Shown in pieces: positions 7,795-15,362 of a stretch of DNA of 19,760 nt. The position numbers were made by a program, and so were the translations under genes. The stretch comes from Chloroflexota bacterium. GTDB lineage: Bacteria; Chloroflexota; UBA5177; JANWHV01. The stretch lies in the NCBI GenBank assembly GCA_028287725.1, contig JAQBPC010000156.1, forward strand, positions 1-19,760. Reading direction: 5' to 3'. Below the pieces are notes generated by a model. The model saw nothing but the letters and a program-made list of their open reading frames with translations. It was not told where the DNA came from and did not search any database. Each line of letters starts with the position of its first letter. Position 1 is the stretch's first letter.

Positions 7795-8346
7795 CTATTT
7801 GGTGGAGATGGATGCCTTGCCGCCTGTGGTCACCTTAAAGGTGTCCCACATGCCGGCCGAAACGTGGCCAGGTACGGCGCAGACAATCGCGTACGTTCCA
7901 GCCTTGCCGGCGACAAACTTAACGGTTTGCTTGGGTCCCTTTGCAATACCGACCGAAGCATTCGGCGATTCCGAACCGGCGAATGCCGGCTTGAAGCCTG
8001 ACGCCATCGTCCTGCTGGCATAGCTGCTGAAAGCAACGCTATGCGGCAGTGCCCCGTTGTTGGAAAACGTCACGACGACTTTGGTGCCCGAAGGGACGCT
8101 GACAACCATCTTGCCCTTGGAGCTGCCGTTGAAATTGAAGCCGGCAGCATCGCTCGAGTACCCAGCGATAATTGTCAGGTTTGCCGTGTGCGTCTTGGCG
8201 TTATACGTCAGCCAGGTCGGTGCTTGGGCACCATGATTTACCTGCTTCGCCTCAACCGTGCCAAAGCCGACCAACGGTAGGGCAAGCAACGTGGCGCTCA
8301 TCAAAGCGCCGCCAAGGGTCCGGCGAGCAATACGTGTTGCGTTCAT
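7795..8346 (-). CDS. Secreted sulfocyanin-like blue copper protein (cupredoxin)
   Basis: A 183-residue exported type I copper protein. An N-terminal signal (ARRTLGGALMSATLLALPLVGFG, split here as residues 7-29, with likely cleavage near VEA 31-33) precedes one cupredoxin domain. The sulfocyanin-type block GFNFNGSSKGKMVVSVP begins at 69. The copper ligands are predicted as His102 (ALPHS), Cys156 (IVCAVPGH), His161 and Met166 (SAGMW). Sulfocyanins carry electrons between respiratory complexes in archaea such as Sulfolobus. Here the protein would be extracytoplasmic, either free or anchored by its uncleaved signal. The same domain forms the C terminus of the PQQ dehydrogenase at 17396-19546. The start ATG 8346 has GAGAG eight bases upstream; an in-frame GTG at 8367 is less likely. 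A strong terminator follows. Confidence 0.92.
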   Translation of the reverse strand: MNATRIARRTLGGALMSATLLALPLVGFGTVEAKQVNHGAQAPTWLTYNAKTHTANLTIIAGYSSDAAGFNFNGSSKGKMVVSVPSGTKVVVTFSNNGALPHSVAFSSYASRTMASGFKPAFAGSESPNASVGIAKGPKQTVKFVAGKAGTYAIVCAVPGHVSAGMWDTFKVTTGGKASISTK

Positions 8347-9106
8347 AATTAGGCTCTCATGGCGCACCGACGCGACACGAGAACGCGTGCTCCTCTCATG
8401 ATCAAGAAACTATAAATTCAGGCAAGTAACCCGAACCTGGCTGAAGATTCTTCGGGTGCGCTAGGGCCCCGGGGGTGCTAAGAGAGATTTGGCAAGCAAG
8501 TCCGCGGTACCGGCTAAAACCAAATATCAGCTCTTAAGAGCCCTATCTAAAGGTATTCGAATCAGCAATAGATGTCCAACTCGAAACGTATTTGGACTCG
8601 ATTGCCGTCGTTATGCAGCATTACGCACATCTTCCTGCGTCGATTTGCTGTCGCCTTCCTTGCCTCAGCGAGCATCAGAATCTCGCAGCCGTTTCCAATT
8701 ATATGGCAATGTTCATGACACGGAGATGACGAGGCGTCCGTAGGAAGCACGGGTGAATCCTAGCCTTTTCGCATTGGATTTGACGTCGAAACGCGTGCCC
8801 TTACGAGCCCGGTTGACACCCGAAAGAGCCAGGGATACGCTAGCAGGAGCCAAATTCGGCGCATGCCGTAGCCGGCGGCAGGCCGATCCGTGAGCCAGGA
8901 GGGGTCCGAGCTCACCAATAACTGTCGTACTCTCACCAACGGTGGCGTATCAATGCTCCGGACAGAGGATACGACGCATAGCGGCATCTTTCAGTCTGGA
9001 GGTTTCAGCAGGCAAGAGTTTCTGTCATACAGCTCCCGAAGCCTGGCCTTATTGCGATGTTCCTTAATTCGTTCTGCTTCCAGGAGCAGAACAAAAAGGT
9101 GATGAA
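8347..9106. other. Divergent intergenic region (760 bp), no convincing gene
   Basis: This separates the minus-strand sulfocyanin-like gene from the plus-strand solute-binding protein. A TATAGT hexamer on the minus strand (8409-8414) could be the sulfocyanin -10, but there is no matching -35. Open frames at 8489-8743 (plus) and 8760-8987 (minus) have unnatural composition and no family match. The only clear structure is the hairpin at 9071-9092. The region is long enough to hold an unrecognised regulatory RNA or a decayed gene. Confidence 0.5.
9071..9092 (+). promoter_or_regulatory. Leader hairpin just before the solute-binding protein ribosome site
   Basis: A perfect 8-bp stem (GTTCTGCT with AGCAGAAC) with a 6-base loop ends three bases before AAGG (9096-9099), the ribosome site of the gene starting at 9107. 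With no T-run after it, it is not a terminator. It could stabilise the mRNA 5' end, gate translation, or be a palindromic protein-binding site. Confidence 0.5.
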
Positions 9107-10765
9107 ATGGCACTCTGGACCTCCAAGGCAAACAGGTTAGTTCGCGCACCGTCCTTAAGGGTTCTCACCAGCATTCTGCTACTCAGTGGCCTCGCGCTTT
9201 CGGCTCCCAGATCCTCCCTTGCGCGGAATTCCGCCGGCTTCGTCGACTCTGGCACCGTGACATTTGCCACTGGCGGCGGCGTCGCGGATATTGACCCCGC
9301 CTCGATTGTTACGGCTGCCGCAAACGTCGCGGTCACCGCCAACATCGATGAAGGTCTCGTCATGTATGACGGCTCGAACGTCGATAAGTTCGTTCCCCTG
9401 CTCGCGTCCTCATGGCAGTCAAACGCCGATAAGTCGGTTTGGACATTCCAACTGCGGCACGGCGTCAAGTTTCACACCGGTCGCTGTTGCATGACGGCCG
9501 ACGACGTCCAGTACAGCATTGCACGAACGATACAGGCCGGTCTTGCCGGCGCCTATATCTTTGGCCGCTACATGACCGATCCCATGAAGCAGATAAAGGT
9601 GATTGACCCGTACACGGTTCAGTTCAATCTGGGACGACCGCAATACACCTTTATCAATGCCATTGCCTCGAAGAATGCCGGCCTGATCTTGGATTCAAAG
9701 GAAGTCAAGAAGCACGCCACCAAGAGTGATCCCTGGGCACATAACTGGGTAACGGACCATGACGCCGGTACTGGCCCTTATGTGCTGCAGAGCTGGCAGC
9801 ACAACGTGCAGGAGACCTTGGTACGCTATCCCGACTATTGGAGAGGCTGGAGCGGCAAGCATTTCAGCAAGGTCTTTATGCAGGAGATCCCAGAGACCGC
9901 CACGCGCCGTGAGTTACTTGAGCGAGGCAAAGCCGACCTCACCTTTGCGCTGACACCGCAGGATGACGTCGCCTTGAAATCGAATTCGTCGGTGAGGGTC
10001 ACCGCGCCATATGGCACGGAAATAGACTACATCGCGTTGAATCAGTCTGGTCCGTTGGGCAGTCCGCTTGCCAGGCAGGCGCTCTCCTACGCATTCAACT
10101 ACGATGCGTTTCTGGCTGCCGCTTATCATGGGTACGCGAGGCGTGGTTACGGACCACTTGCGAGCATTCTCAGCGGCTACGATCCGAACATGTTCCACTA
10201 TCATACGGACCTCGCCAAGGCCAAAGCGCTGCTGCAACAAGCCGGTATTAAGCAGGGCACAACGCTGAGCTACATGTACGTAACGGGCTATCCAGCTGAG
10301 CGCACCGCGGGGTTGATATTGCAAGCACAGCTGGCCCAGATCGGGATTACCCTTCAAATGCAAGGGGTCACGCAGGCCACGCAGGGCAGCGTCTACTTCG
10401 GCAATTCGCCGGCAAGTAAGCGACCGAATCTTATGAACTACGCCTGGTGGCCCGATTACAATGACGCATGGGACGAGTGCATCGTAATGGTCGCCTCGGC
10501 ATCCGCCGGCGCTAACGGCGCAAACATGGGCTACTACCACAACAAGCAAGTCGATGCGCTACTTGCCGACATGAAAACCGCCAGCCCCGACAAAATACGG
10601 AGCGACGCCCGAACATTACAGGACATTACCAGCCGCGTCGACCCACCGGCGATCTGGATCGCCGAGCCCGCTCAGGTAACAGTTCTGGCTCACAATCTTC
10701 AGGGTTACGTGTTCAACCCGCTCGACGTACAAATCTATAGCTTCTATCCGATGTATCGTTCCTAA
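9107..10765 (+). CDS. ABC transporter substrate-binding protein, family 5 (peptide/nickel type)
   Basis: A 552-residue extracytoplasmic solute-binding protein of SBP family 5 (DppA/OppA/NikA type). A basic N terminus and hydrophobic segment (VLTSILLLSGLALSAP, 19-34) form an export signal. There is no lipobox Cys, so it is either free or held by its signal helix. Family blocks are visible: FVPLLASSW near 95, WTFQLRHGVKFHTG at 112-125, MTADDVQYSIAR at 129-140, and a DAGTGPYVLQSW segment near 222. Two adjacent cysteines (127-128) sit in the loop before TADDV. The ligand is unknown; no permease or ATPase gene is nearby, so it is an orphan. ATG 9107 follows AAGG by seven bases. A hairpin follows the stop, and a C45-type hydrolase is encoded next on the same strand. 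Confidence 0.93.
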   Translation: MALWTSKANRLVRAPSLRVLTSILLLSGLALSAPRSSLARNSAGFVDSGTVTFATGGGVADIDPASIVTAAANVAVTANIDEGLVMYDGSNVDKFVPLLASSWQSNADKSVWTFQLRHGVKFHTGRCCMTADDVQYSIARTIQAGLAGAYIFGRYMTDPMKQIKVIDPYTVQFNLGRPQYTFINAIASKNAGLILDSKEVKKHATKSDPWAHNWVTDHDAGTGPYVLQSWQHNVQETLVRYPDYWRGWSGKHFSKVFMQEIPETATRRELLERGKADLTFALTPQDDVALKSNSSVRVTAPYGTEIDYIALNQSGPLGSPLARQALSYAFNYDAFLAAAYHGYARRGYGPLASILSGYDPNMFHYHTDLAKAKALLQQAGIKQGTTLSYMYVTGYPAERTAGLILQAQLAQIGITLQMQGVTQATQGSVYFGNSPASKRPNLMNYAWWPDYNDAWDECIVMVASASAGANGANMGYYHNKQVDALLADMKTASPDKIRSDARTLQDITSRVDPPAIWIAEPAQVTVLAHNLQGYVFNPLDVQIYSFYPMYRS

Positions 10766-10781
10766 ATCTGCAATCGATGGG

Positions 10782-10817
10782 GCGTGGAAGTCGGCCGAGA
10801 AGGGCCGCCTTCCACGC
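10782..10817 (+). terminator. Stable hairpin after the solute-binding protein gene
   Basis: A 9-bp stem (GCGTGGAAG with CTTCCACGC), one mismatch, then a 5-bp inner stem (CGGCC with GGCCG) closes a 6-base loop, 16 bases after the stop codon. No T-tract follows, so it may act as a 3' mRNA-stabilising element or a weak terminator rather than a full intrinsic terminator. Confidence 0.6.
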
Positions 10818-10989
10818 TCCGGCCACCTGACTGGAGCTAAGCGTCGCGGCCCCAGACCCGCGGCCTGGCGCACTCCCGTAGATAAGACTCGTGTGTTTGC
10901 GCAAAAAAAGAGCTGTGTACCATGTCCGGTAGTGGTTGAGTGGTGACAAAGTCTGTAGCGAGCAGCACTCCACATTCGCGAGAGGTGAG

Positions 10990-12156
10990 ATGAAGGCTTC
11001 CGGCGCCATCCGATCAATAGTCCTGGAAGGTTCGCCGCGTGAGCGCGGTCGAACGCACGGCGAAACATTACGACCTGTCATCACACAAGGTGTGCAGCGT
11101 TGGAAGGAAAGCATTAGTGCGGCGACGGGCCTCAGGCCGGCTGAGTATATCGAACAGTTCGTTGAGTCGACCAACTTTATGCCGGCCATTGAGCGATGGG
11201 CACTGCATTTACTCGAGGAAGTGCGCGGTATAGCCGAGGGCGCCGCGCTCTCATTCCGCGATGGGTACGCCTACCAACTTATGGACGAAGAGTGGTCGTT
11301 CCGTACCGATGCGCGCCGCGCGAGCTTCAATGAGCCACTTGAGCATTGCAGCATGGTCGGATGTTTCAGCGAAGGTTCGGGGCCAACGCTTCTCGCGCAA
11401 AATATGGACCTTCCAGGGTATTACGACGGTACACAGACGCTGCTGCACATCAAACACCAGGACCAGGAATTGGAGTCTTTGGTCTTTTCCGCGGCAGGGC
11501 TGTTGGGTACGACGGGCCTCAACAACCTGGGGATTGGTGTTTGCGTCAATACGCTGGCGCAGCTACGTCACACTTCCGGCGGCCTTCCGGTCGCCTACAT
11601 TGTCAGGCGGTTGCTCGAATCGCGATCCCTCGAGGAGGCCACCACCTTTGTTCAGGGCGTAACGCATGCGTCGGGCCAGAATTATGCGATAGGCGATATG
11701 CATTCGATCGTGGACTTTGAGTGTTCCGCCAACAAAGCGGTTCAATTCACTACCGGCCCAACGCGGATCTATCACACCAATCACCCGCTCGCCAACGATG
11801 ACCAAATTGGACGGAATGAGAGACCGACTGCCTCCGTGGCAAGTGGGGGCTCGGAGACCCAGCCTCAGGCGGACGCGTCGCCGTTGTCTAACTCAGAGCA
11901 GCGGTATGCATTCCTGGCCTGCATACTGGGCGAAGGGTCGTCCCCGATCACGGTTGATGCGGTGAAGTCGATACTGCGAACCACCGACGTCCCGATCTCC
12001 GTGGCGCGCAAAGGGAACGACGGCGGCATGACCCTCGGATCGCTGATCATGGAGCTATCGATACCACCGGTGCTCCACGTCGCGGCCGGCCCTCCGGCGG
12101 AGACCGACTATACACGATGGACCTTTCAGGCAATCGCGCAGCCTGTTGGACGTTAG
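10990..12156 (+). CDS. C45-family peptidase / acyl-CoA:6-APA acyltransferase-like NTN hydrolase
   Basis: A 388-residue protein of the C45 (isopenicillin-N acyltransferase) family of N-terminal-nucleophile hydrolases. The N-terminal block EGSPRERGRTHGE (13-25) is typical. EVRGIAEGA at 77-85 precedes the cleavage region LEHCSMVGCFSEGSGPTLLAQNMD, where Cys120 is the predicted nucleophile freed by autoproteolysis, and AQNMD matches the fungal GQNWD. TTGLNNLGIGVCVNTL follows in the large subunit. Here His precedes the Cys, where the fungal enzyme has Gly. Bacterial relatives hydrolyse or transfer amides of unknown kind; a link to penicillins is not implied. ATG 10990 is chosen for the GAGAGGTGAG just upstream; an 18-codon longer frame lacks a ribosome site. 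TTGCGC (10897-10902) and TACCAT could be a weak promoter. It shares strand and context with the solute-binding protein. Confidence 0.9.
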   Translation: MKASGAIRSIVLEGSPRERGRTHGETLRPVITQGVQRWKESISAATGLRPAEYIEQFVESTNFMPAIERWALHLLEEVRGIAEGAALSFRDGYAYQLMDEEWSFRTDARRASFNEPLEHCSMVGCFSEGSGPTLLAQNMDLPGYYDGTQTLLHIKHQDQELESLVFSAAGLLGTTGLNNLGIGVCVNTLAQLRHTSGGLPVAYIVRRLLESRSLEEATTFVQGVTHASGQNYAIGDMHSIVDFECSANKAVQFTTGPTRIYHTNHPLANDDQIGRNERPTASVASGGSETQPQADASPLSNSEQRYAFLACILGEGSSPITVDAVKSILRTTDVPISVARKGNDGGMTLGSLIMELSIPPVLHVAAGPPAETDYTRWTFQAIAQPVGR

Positions 12157-12217
12157 TTCGGCGGACTGCCAGGGCTCGGGGTCAGCGGTTGAGTTAACGA
12201 GCCATCACCACTGCATC

Positions 12218-12316
12218 GTAGCGGCCGGTTGGCTTGCAGGTATATTTGCCCCGGCACCGCATTGTTCCCCATTTTCAATGCCGTCATCGTGCGAATGCAA
12301 GCCAACCGGCCGTTAC
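12218..12316. repeat. Large imperfect inverted repeat between convergent genes
   Basis: Arms of 17 perfect bases (12222-12238 and 12296-12312) extend to 21 bp with one G-T wobble (12218-12238 and 12296-12316). The 57-base loop holds a smaller nested stem (GCATTG 12259-12264 with CAATGC 12276-12281). It lies between the C45 gene (ends 12156) and the convergent FN3 gene (ends 12385). It could be a bidirectional terminator, though there is no T-run, or a copy of a small palindromic repeat family. Confidence 0.8.
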
Positions 12317-12384
12317 AAGCCCGCTAAGCCCATGAGCCGCCGGCAACTCGGGTCAGGTAGCCCAAACCTTACGCATCTCCGTCG

Positions 12385-13266
12385 CTAGGCGCCCGGCGTC
12401 GGAGTGGCTCCCGCGCTCGTGCTGCTTGGGGGCGTGAAATAGGTGCTCGGCGCGCATGCACCTACCGACCGCACTTTCAGGAAATATTTGACGCCTGGAG
12501 ATACCGTTGTGCCCCATTGGCCCTGGTTCGTCCGGGCACTAATATCGGTATGCGCAGCGCCACCCTGGTAGTGATAAAGTTGTACGTCATAGGCGGTGGC
12601 GTGATGGGCGCCAGTCCACGACCAGGTGAGCTTATGTCCCTGACCAGCGGTGACCGTCATGTTCGTCGGATTGGTCGTGATTGGCGGTACCGAGCCCACG
12701 CTCCCTGGCGTGAAGTAGCCCGACGGCGTGCCCGCGTTGTTGCGGCTGCGGACTTTGAGCGCCGCCCTTGTTCCCGGATCCGCAGGCAGCGTATATGCGC
12801 TTGTCGTGGTGTTGGCGCTCTTTATCGTGGCGCCACTGGTCGGATCGTAAACAACCACGTCATAGGAGGTAGCTCCTTTGGCCCCCGACCAGGTCCAGTG
12901 GATCTGCTGAACTGAACAACTGCCGGATGTCACGTTCAACTTCGTGGGATTTGAGGGAAGCGATGCGCTTGTAGTGGCCGTGTCGGTGGCTACATTCTGT
13001 CCGGTAGACGTCGTCGCGGTCGCGACAACAGCGACTTGCCCGCCCGCCGGAGTCGCGGTTGCAAGTATCGTTATTGCAGAAGGCGTTACAGTTGGGCTCG
13101 CGGACCCCGTGCTAGAGGAATTTTTCCAGGCGGCAATACCAAGGATAATTGCCACGATAATGACCAATGCGACTGCTACCCACCATGATTGTTGTCGCCA
13201 AACCGGCGGATTCGGTGGAGGTGGAGTCGGAGGTGGCACGTTCACGTTTACACTGTCCATTGCCAT
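12385..13266 (-). CDS. Single-pass membrane protein with two fibronectin type III-like repeats
   Basis: A 293-residue protein I cannot name. It has a short Pro-rich cytoplasmic N terminus (PPPTPPPPNPP), one transmembrane helix at about 28-47 (WWVAVALVIIVAIILG core), a long low-complexity Thr/Ala/Ser linker, then two tandem beta-sandwich-like repeats. Each repeat carries W-x-W-[ST]-G-A, then AT-[SA]-YDV and later KVRS...YFTP, consistent with FN3 domains. The C terminus is another Thr/Ser/Pro tail. The layout suggests an extracytoplasmic adhesin or matrix-binding module tethered to the membrane. The start is ATG 13266, with GAGGGAG five bases upstream; the frame continues to TTG 13335 without a ribosome site. 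No neighbour indicates a partner. Confidence 0.8.
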   Translation of the reverse strand: MAMDSVNVNVPPPTPPPPNPPVWRQQSWWVAVALVIIVAIILGIAAWKNSSSTGSASPTVTPSAITILATATPAGGQVAVVATATTSTGQNVATDTATTSASLPSNPTKLNVTSGSCSVQQIHWTWSGAKGATSYDVVVYDPTSGATIKSANTTTSAYTLPADPGTRAALKVRSRNNAGTPSGYFTPGSVGSVPPITTNPTNMTVTAGQGHKLTWSWTGAHHATAYDVQLYHYQGGAAHTDISARTNQGQWGTTVSPGVKYFLKVRSVGACAPSTYFTPPSSTSAGATPTPGA

Positions 13267-13854
13267 GCGAACTCCCTCGCTTCGTGTTACGTGGCCTGCG
13301 AGCATTAGCTTGTCCAATGCTTGGGCCCGGGTCAACCGTAGGTCCGCGAAGTACCGTGTACGAGCACATCAGCAGCTCTAGACACCATGATTCGCCGGTC
13401 ACCGAGTCTGCCTGACCGCTCTTTTCGTAGCATGGCGCTGTTTCCAGGAGGATGTATCAACCGGAAGGCGGACTCAGCATGAATAGAGATCTAGTACAGT
13501 CGGCAGCGATTCCGGCTCGAGCTTTCCAGGCGAGCAGCAATTGATGATCGCGGGAACCGTGGCGTTCGAAGGCGGTGGGCGTTCCGATCGCTCGCGTCTC
13601 TCAATGGGACTGAGGGAGGTTAACCACTTGCCAACGATGTTTTAGCGATCGGGCACGGCAAAGCAACCAGTAGCCGGCGACGAGCGTCGTCAACCGATCT
13701 GAAGATCCGGTGACAGCACTTCATTGACTAGCAGGCCGGTGTGGCGGACGTGGAACGAGGAAGGGGTTGGGAGGTTGGGTACCTAACAATTGCCCTCGTC
13801 TTTGCAGACGATCAGCGGCTGGATTTGTGACAAGCCTTTTTATACGTCGGGGCC
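13267..13854. other. Intergenic region (588 bp) between the FN3 gene and pqqD
   Basis: This is where pqqE might be expected downstream of pqqD, but no radical-SAM Cys motif or other recognisable coding sequence is present in any frame. A short frame after AGGAGG near 13451 would encode about 30 residues, but its spacing is wrong for translation. A small quasi-palindrome lies around 13693-13709 (GATCT/AGATC). I see nothing else. Confidence 0.5.
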
Positions 13855-14124
13855 CTACTTCACCACGAGTCCCTTTGTCTCAAGCCGCTCGAGCAGGATG
13901 ATCACATCGGCCATGACGTCTATCCCGCCAAAGTGCTGGGACAATATTGCGGAAATTTCGGCGACGTTACGCTTCCCATCACACTCGGCAAGAATTGCGC
14001 CAGCGCTGCCATTGAGTACCAGCACTCCCTCAGGATAGAGCAACACATCGGTATCTCGGGCAGCATCATGGCGTAGTCGCGTGCGCGCGGCTAGACTCGG
14101 AACATCTTCAGGCCCGAACGACAT
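13855..14124 (-). CDS. pqqD: PqqD, PQQ biosynthesis peptide chaperone
   Basis: An 89-residue protein of the PqqD family, which binds the PqqA precursor peptide and presents it to the radical SAM enzyme PqqE. The sequence has the family pattern: LAARTRLRHDAARDTDVLLYPEG at 11-33 (given in blocks: LAARTRLRHD, DVLLYPEG), then VLNGSAGAILAECDGKRNV and ISAIL, ending in LLERLETKGLV. The length is typical. ATG 14124 is chosen because GGGAG lies four bases upstream and the product then has normal PqqD length; the frame runs 32 codons further upstream without support. It follows pqqB by 56 bp on the same strand. The usual pqqC between them is missing, and pqqE is not found downstream. Confidence 0.92.
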   Translation of the reverse strand: MSFGPEDVPSLAARTRLRHDAARDTDVLLYPEGVLVLNGSAGAILAECDGKRNVAEISAILSQHFGGIDVMADVIILLERLETKGLVVK

Positions 14125-14180
14125 TATTCTCCCGTACCTTCGGATCCTGAGCCGGCACTCTCCGGCGCAGATAGTCCGAT

Positions 14181-15098
14181 CTATAGCTCCAATTCCAAGC
14201 CGTCGTAAGCGACCTCCCATCCGCGCGAGGCGGCGAGGCGCTGTTCCGGGCCACCTTCGACAAGCAGTGGATTCGTGTTGTTGATGTGAATCAGAATATG
14301 GCGGCCATGAGGGAGCCGAAGTTGGTCAAGCGTTCCGCCCGGTTCTGCAAGCGGCATATGCATCATGGACTTGCCGGTGCGTCCCGGAACGCCGAGAACC
14401 GTGATATCGTCATCGGTCCAGAGCGTCGCGTCGAACAGCACACAGTCCGCCGTGCTGAGAAGCTCGGTCAGTTGGTCGGTCAAGGCGCCGCAAGATGGCA
14501 CAAATGCCACGGTCGCACCACTTAGCGCGTCGGTGATAAGCAGGCCAACAGTGTCACCTAACTGGCCCTGGTCGCGGTGGCCGGCATATGGTGGCGGGCC
14601 TCCGGCCACGGGGAACGCGCGGCAGCGCAGACCAAGCGGAGCACCGGTGCGGTCGGCAAGTGAACAATCCATGTCGAGCGTGAGGCTCTCCCACGCCACG
14701 CCACCGTAGTTCGCAAGCGCCGGAAGAACACGGAGCCCGTCGTGTAACGCGCTGCGAACACGCTCAGTGCCGTACACACGCAGGGATTTATCTTCGCGTA
14801 GCAGCAGAAGTCCAAGGATCTGGTCGAGATCCGCGCCAGTCAACGCTATTGCGCCGATACTCGTACCGCGTACGCCATCGTGTGGGAGCAGTTCTGGAAA
14901 GGCCTCGATCTGATGGTGAATATCGGGGCTAGCGTTACAGATCAGCCATCGATCCCCATCGGCACTCACGGCAATCGAGGTGTGCGTACGGGGACGAACC
15001 TCAGAAGGCGCCGTGCGCACGCGCTCGCAATACGCGCAGCGGCAATTCCACTGTGGCACCCCGCCTCCGGCACCTGAGCCCAGCACACGAATTCGCAT
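14181..15098 (-). CDS. pqqB: PqqB, PQQ biosynthesis metallo-hydrolase-fold protein
   Basis: A 305-residue protein of the metallo-beta-lactamase fold. The diagnostic N terminus LGSGAGGGVPQWNC at 6-19 leads into the zinc motif Cys19-x-Cys21-x2-Cys24. SPDIHHQIEAFPEL, the LTGADLDQILGLLLLRE region, GVPGRTGKSMMHMPL and HIHINNTNPLL are all characteristic. PqqB is proposed to hydroxylate the tyrosine of the processed PqqA-derived Glu-Tyr. The start ATG 15098 has GAGGAATTG immediately upstream; the 14 extra in-frame codons are not family-like. pqqA lies 133 bp upstream with a possible stem-loop between (CGCC..CACAC with GTGTG..GGCG, about 15129-15166). pqqD follows. Confidence 0.96.
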   Translation of the reverse strand: MRIRVLGSGAGGGVPQWNCRCAYCERVRTAPSEVRPRTHTSIAVSADGDRWLICNASPDIHHQIEAFPELLPHDGVRGTSIGAIALTGADLDQILGLLLLREDKSLRVYGTERVRSALHDGLRVLPALANYGGVAWESLTLDMDCSLADRTGAPLGLRCRAFPVAGGPPPYAGHRDQGQLGDTVGLLITDALSGATVAFVPSCGALTDQLTELLSTADCVLFDATLWTDDDITVLGVPGRTGKSMMHMPLAEPGGTLDQLRLPHGRHILIHINNTNPLLVEGGPEQRLAASRGWEVAYDGLELEL

Positions 15099-15231
15099 CA
15101 ATTCCTCAGATTTTATGACAACAAAATACGCCAAACACACTTTGACTCTCGACTGTGTGCATGGCGTACATTGTCGATACCTCAGGCCTCAGGGTGACTT
15201 GCCGGAGCAGGCCACCGCCACGCGCAACCGT

Positions 15232-15306
15232 CTACTTGGAGTAAACGTACGCAGTGACCTCGGCGCTCGCCGCGATCTCTTGAAAATCAGGTGTTACCCA
15301 AGCCAT
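15232..15306 (-). CDS. pqqA: PqqA, PQQ precursor peptide (24 residues)
   Basis: A 24-codon gene, easily missed because of its length. It begins MAWVTPDF and ends VYSK, with Glu16-Val-Thr-Ala-Tyr20. The E-x3-Y pair is the defining motif: PqqE joins the Glu and Tyr side chains and the rest of the peptide is removed to make PQQ. The Trp3 and Pro6-x-Phe8 positions fit the usual PqqA N terminus. The ribosome site GGAGGT lies seven bases before ATG 15306, the best in the window. It is preceded by a good promoter candidate and a leader hairpin, and followed by pqqB and pqqD. Confidence 0.95.
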   Translation of the reverse strand: MAWVTPDFQEIAASAEVTAYVYSK

Positions 15307-15333
15307 TGTAAGTACCTCCGGCCAAGCATGTCG

Positions 15334-15353
15334 CGACCAGTTACTTCTGGTCG
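15334..15353 (-). promoter_or_regulatory. Hairpin in the predicted pqqA leader
   Basis: A perfect 7-bp stem (CGACCAG with CTGGTCG) with a 6-base loop lies between the predicted pqqA promoter and its ribosome site. It is also a symmetric site that a dimeric regulator could bind just downstream of the transcription start. Confidence 0.45.
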
Positions 15354-15362
15354 ACTGATGTC

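Noticed and set aside
8489..8743. Plus-strand 84-codon frame in the large divergent gap
   Set aside because: It starts at TTG without a ribosome site, is Ser/Arg rich and has no recognisable motif.
8890..9106. Possible riboswitch or T-box leader before the solute-binding protein
   Set aside because: No T-box AGGGTGG core, no specifier/antiterminator pair and no known riboswitch consensus were found; only a local hairpin is present.
9914..10549. 211-codon minus-strand frame opposite the solute-binding protein
   Set aside because: It is antisense to a clear SBP family 5 gene with all family blocks and has no ribosome site.
13451..13540. Short plus-strand frame after AGGAGG near 13448
   Set aside because: The ribosome-like site touches the ATG, leaving no spacing, and the 30-residue product has no family features. 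It was examined as a second precursor peptide but has no E-x3-Y motif.
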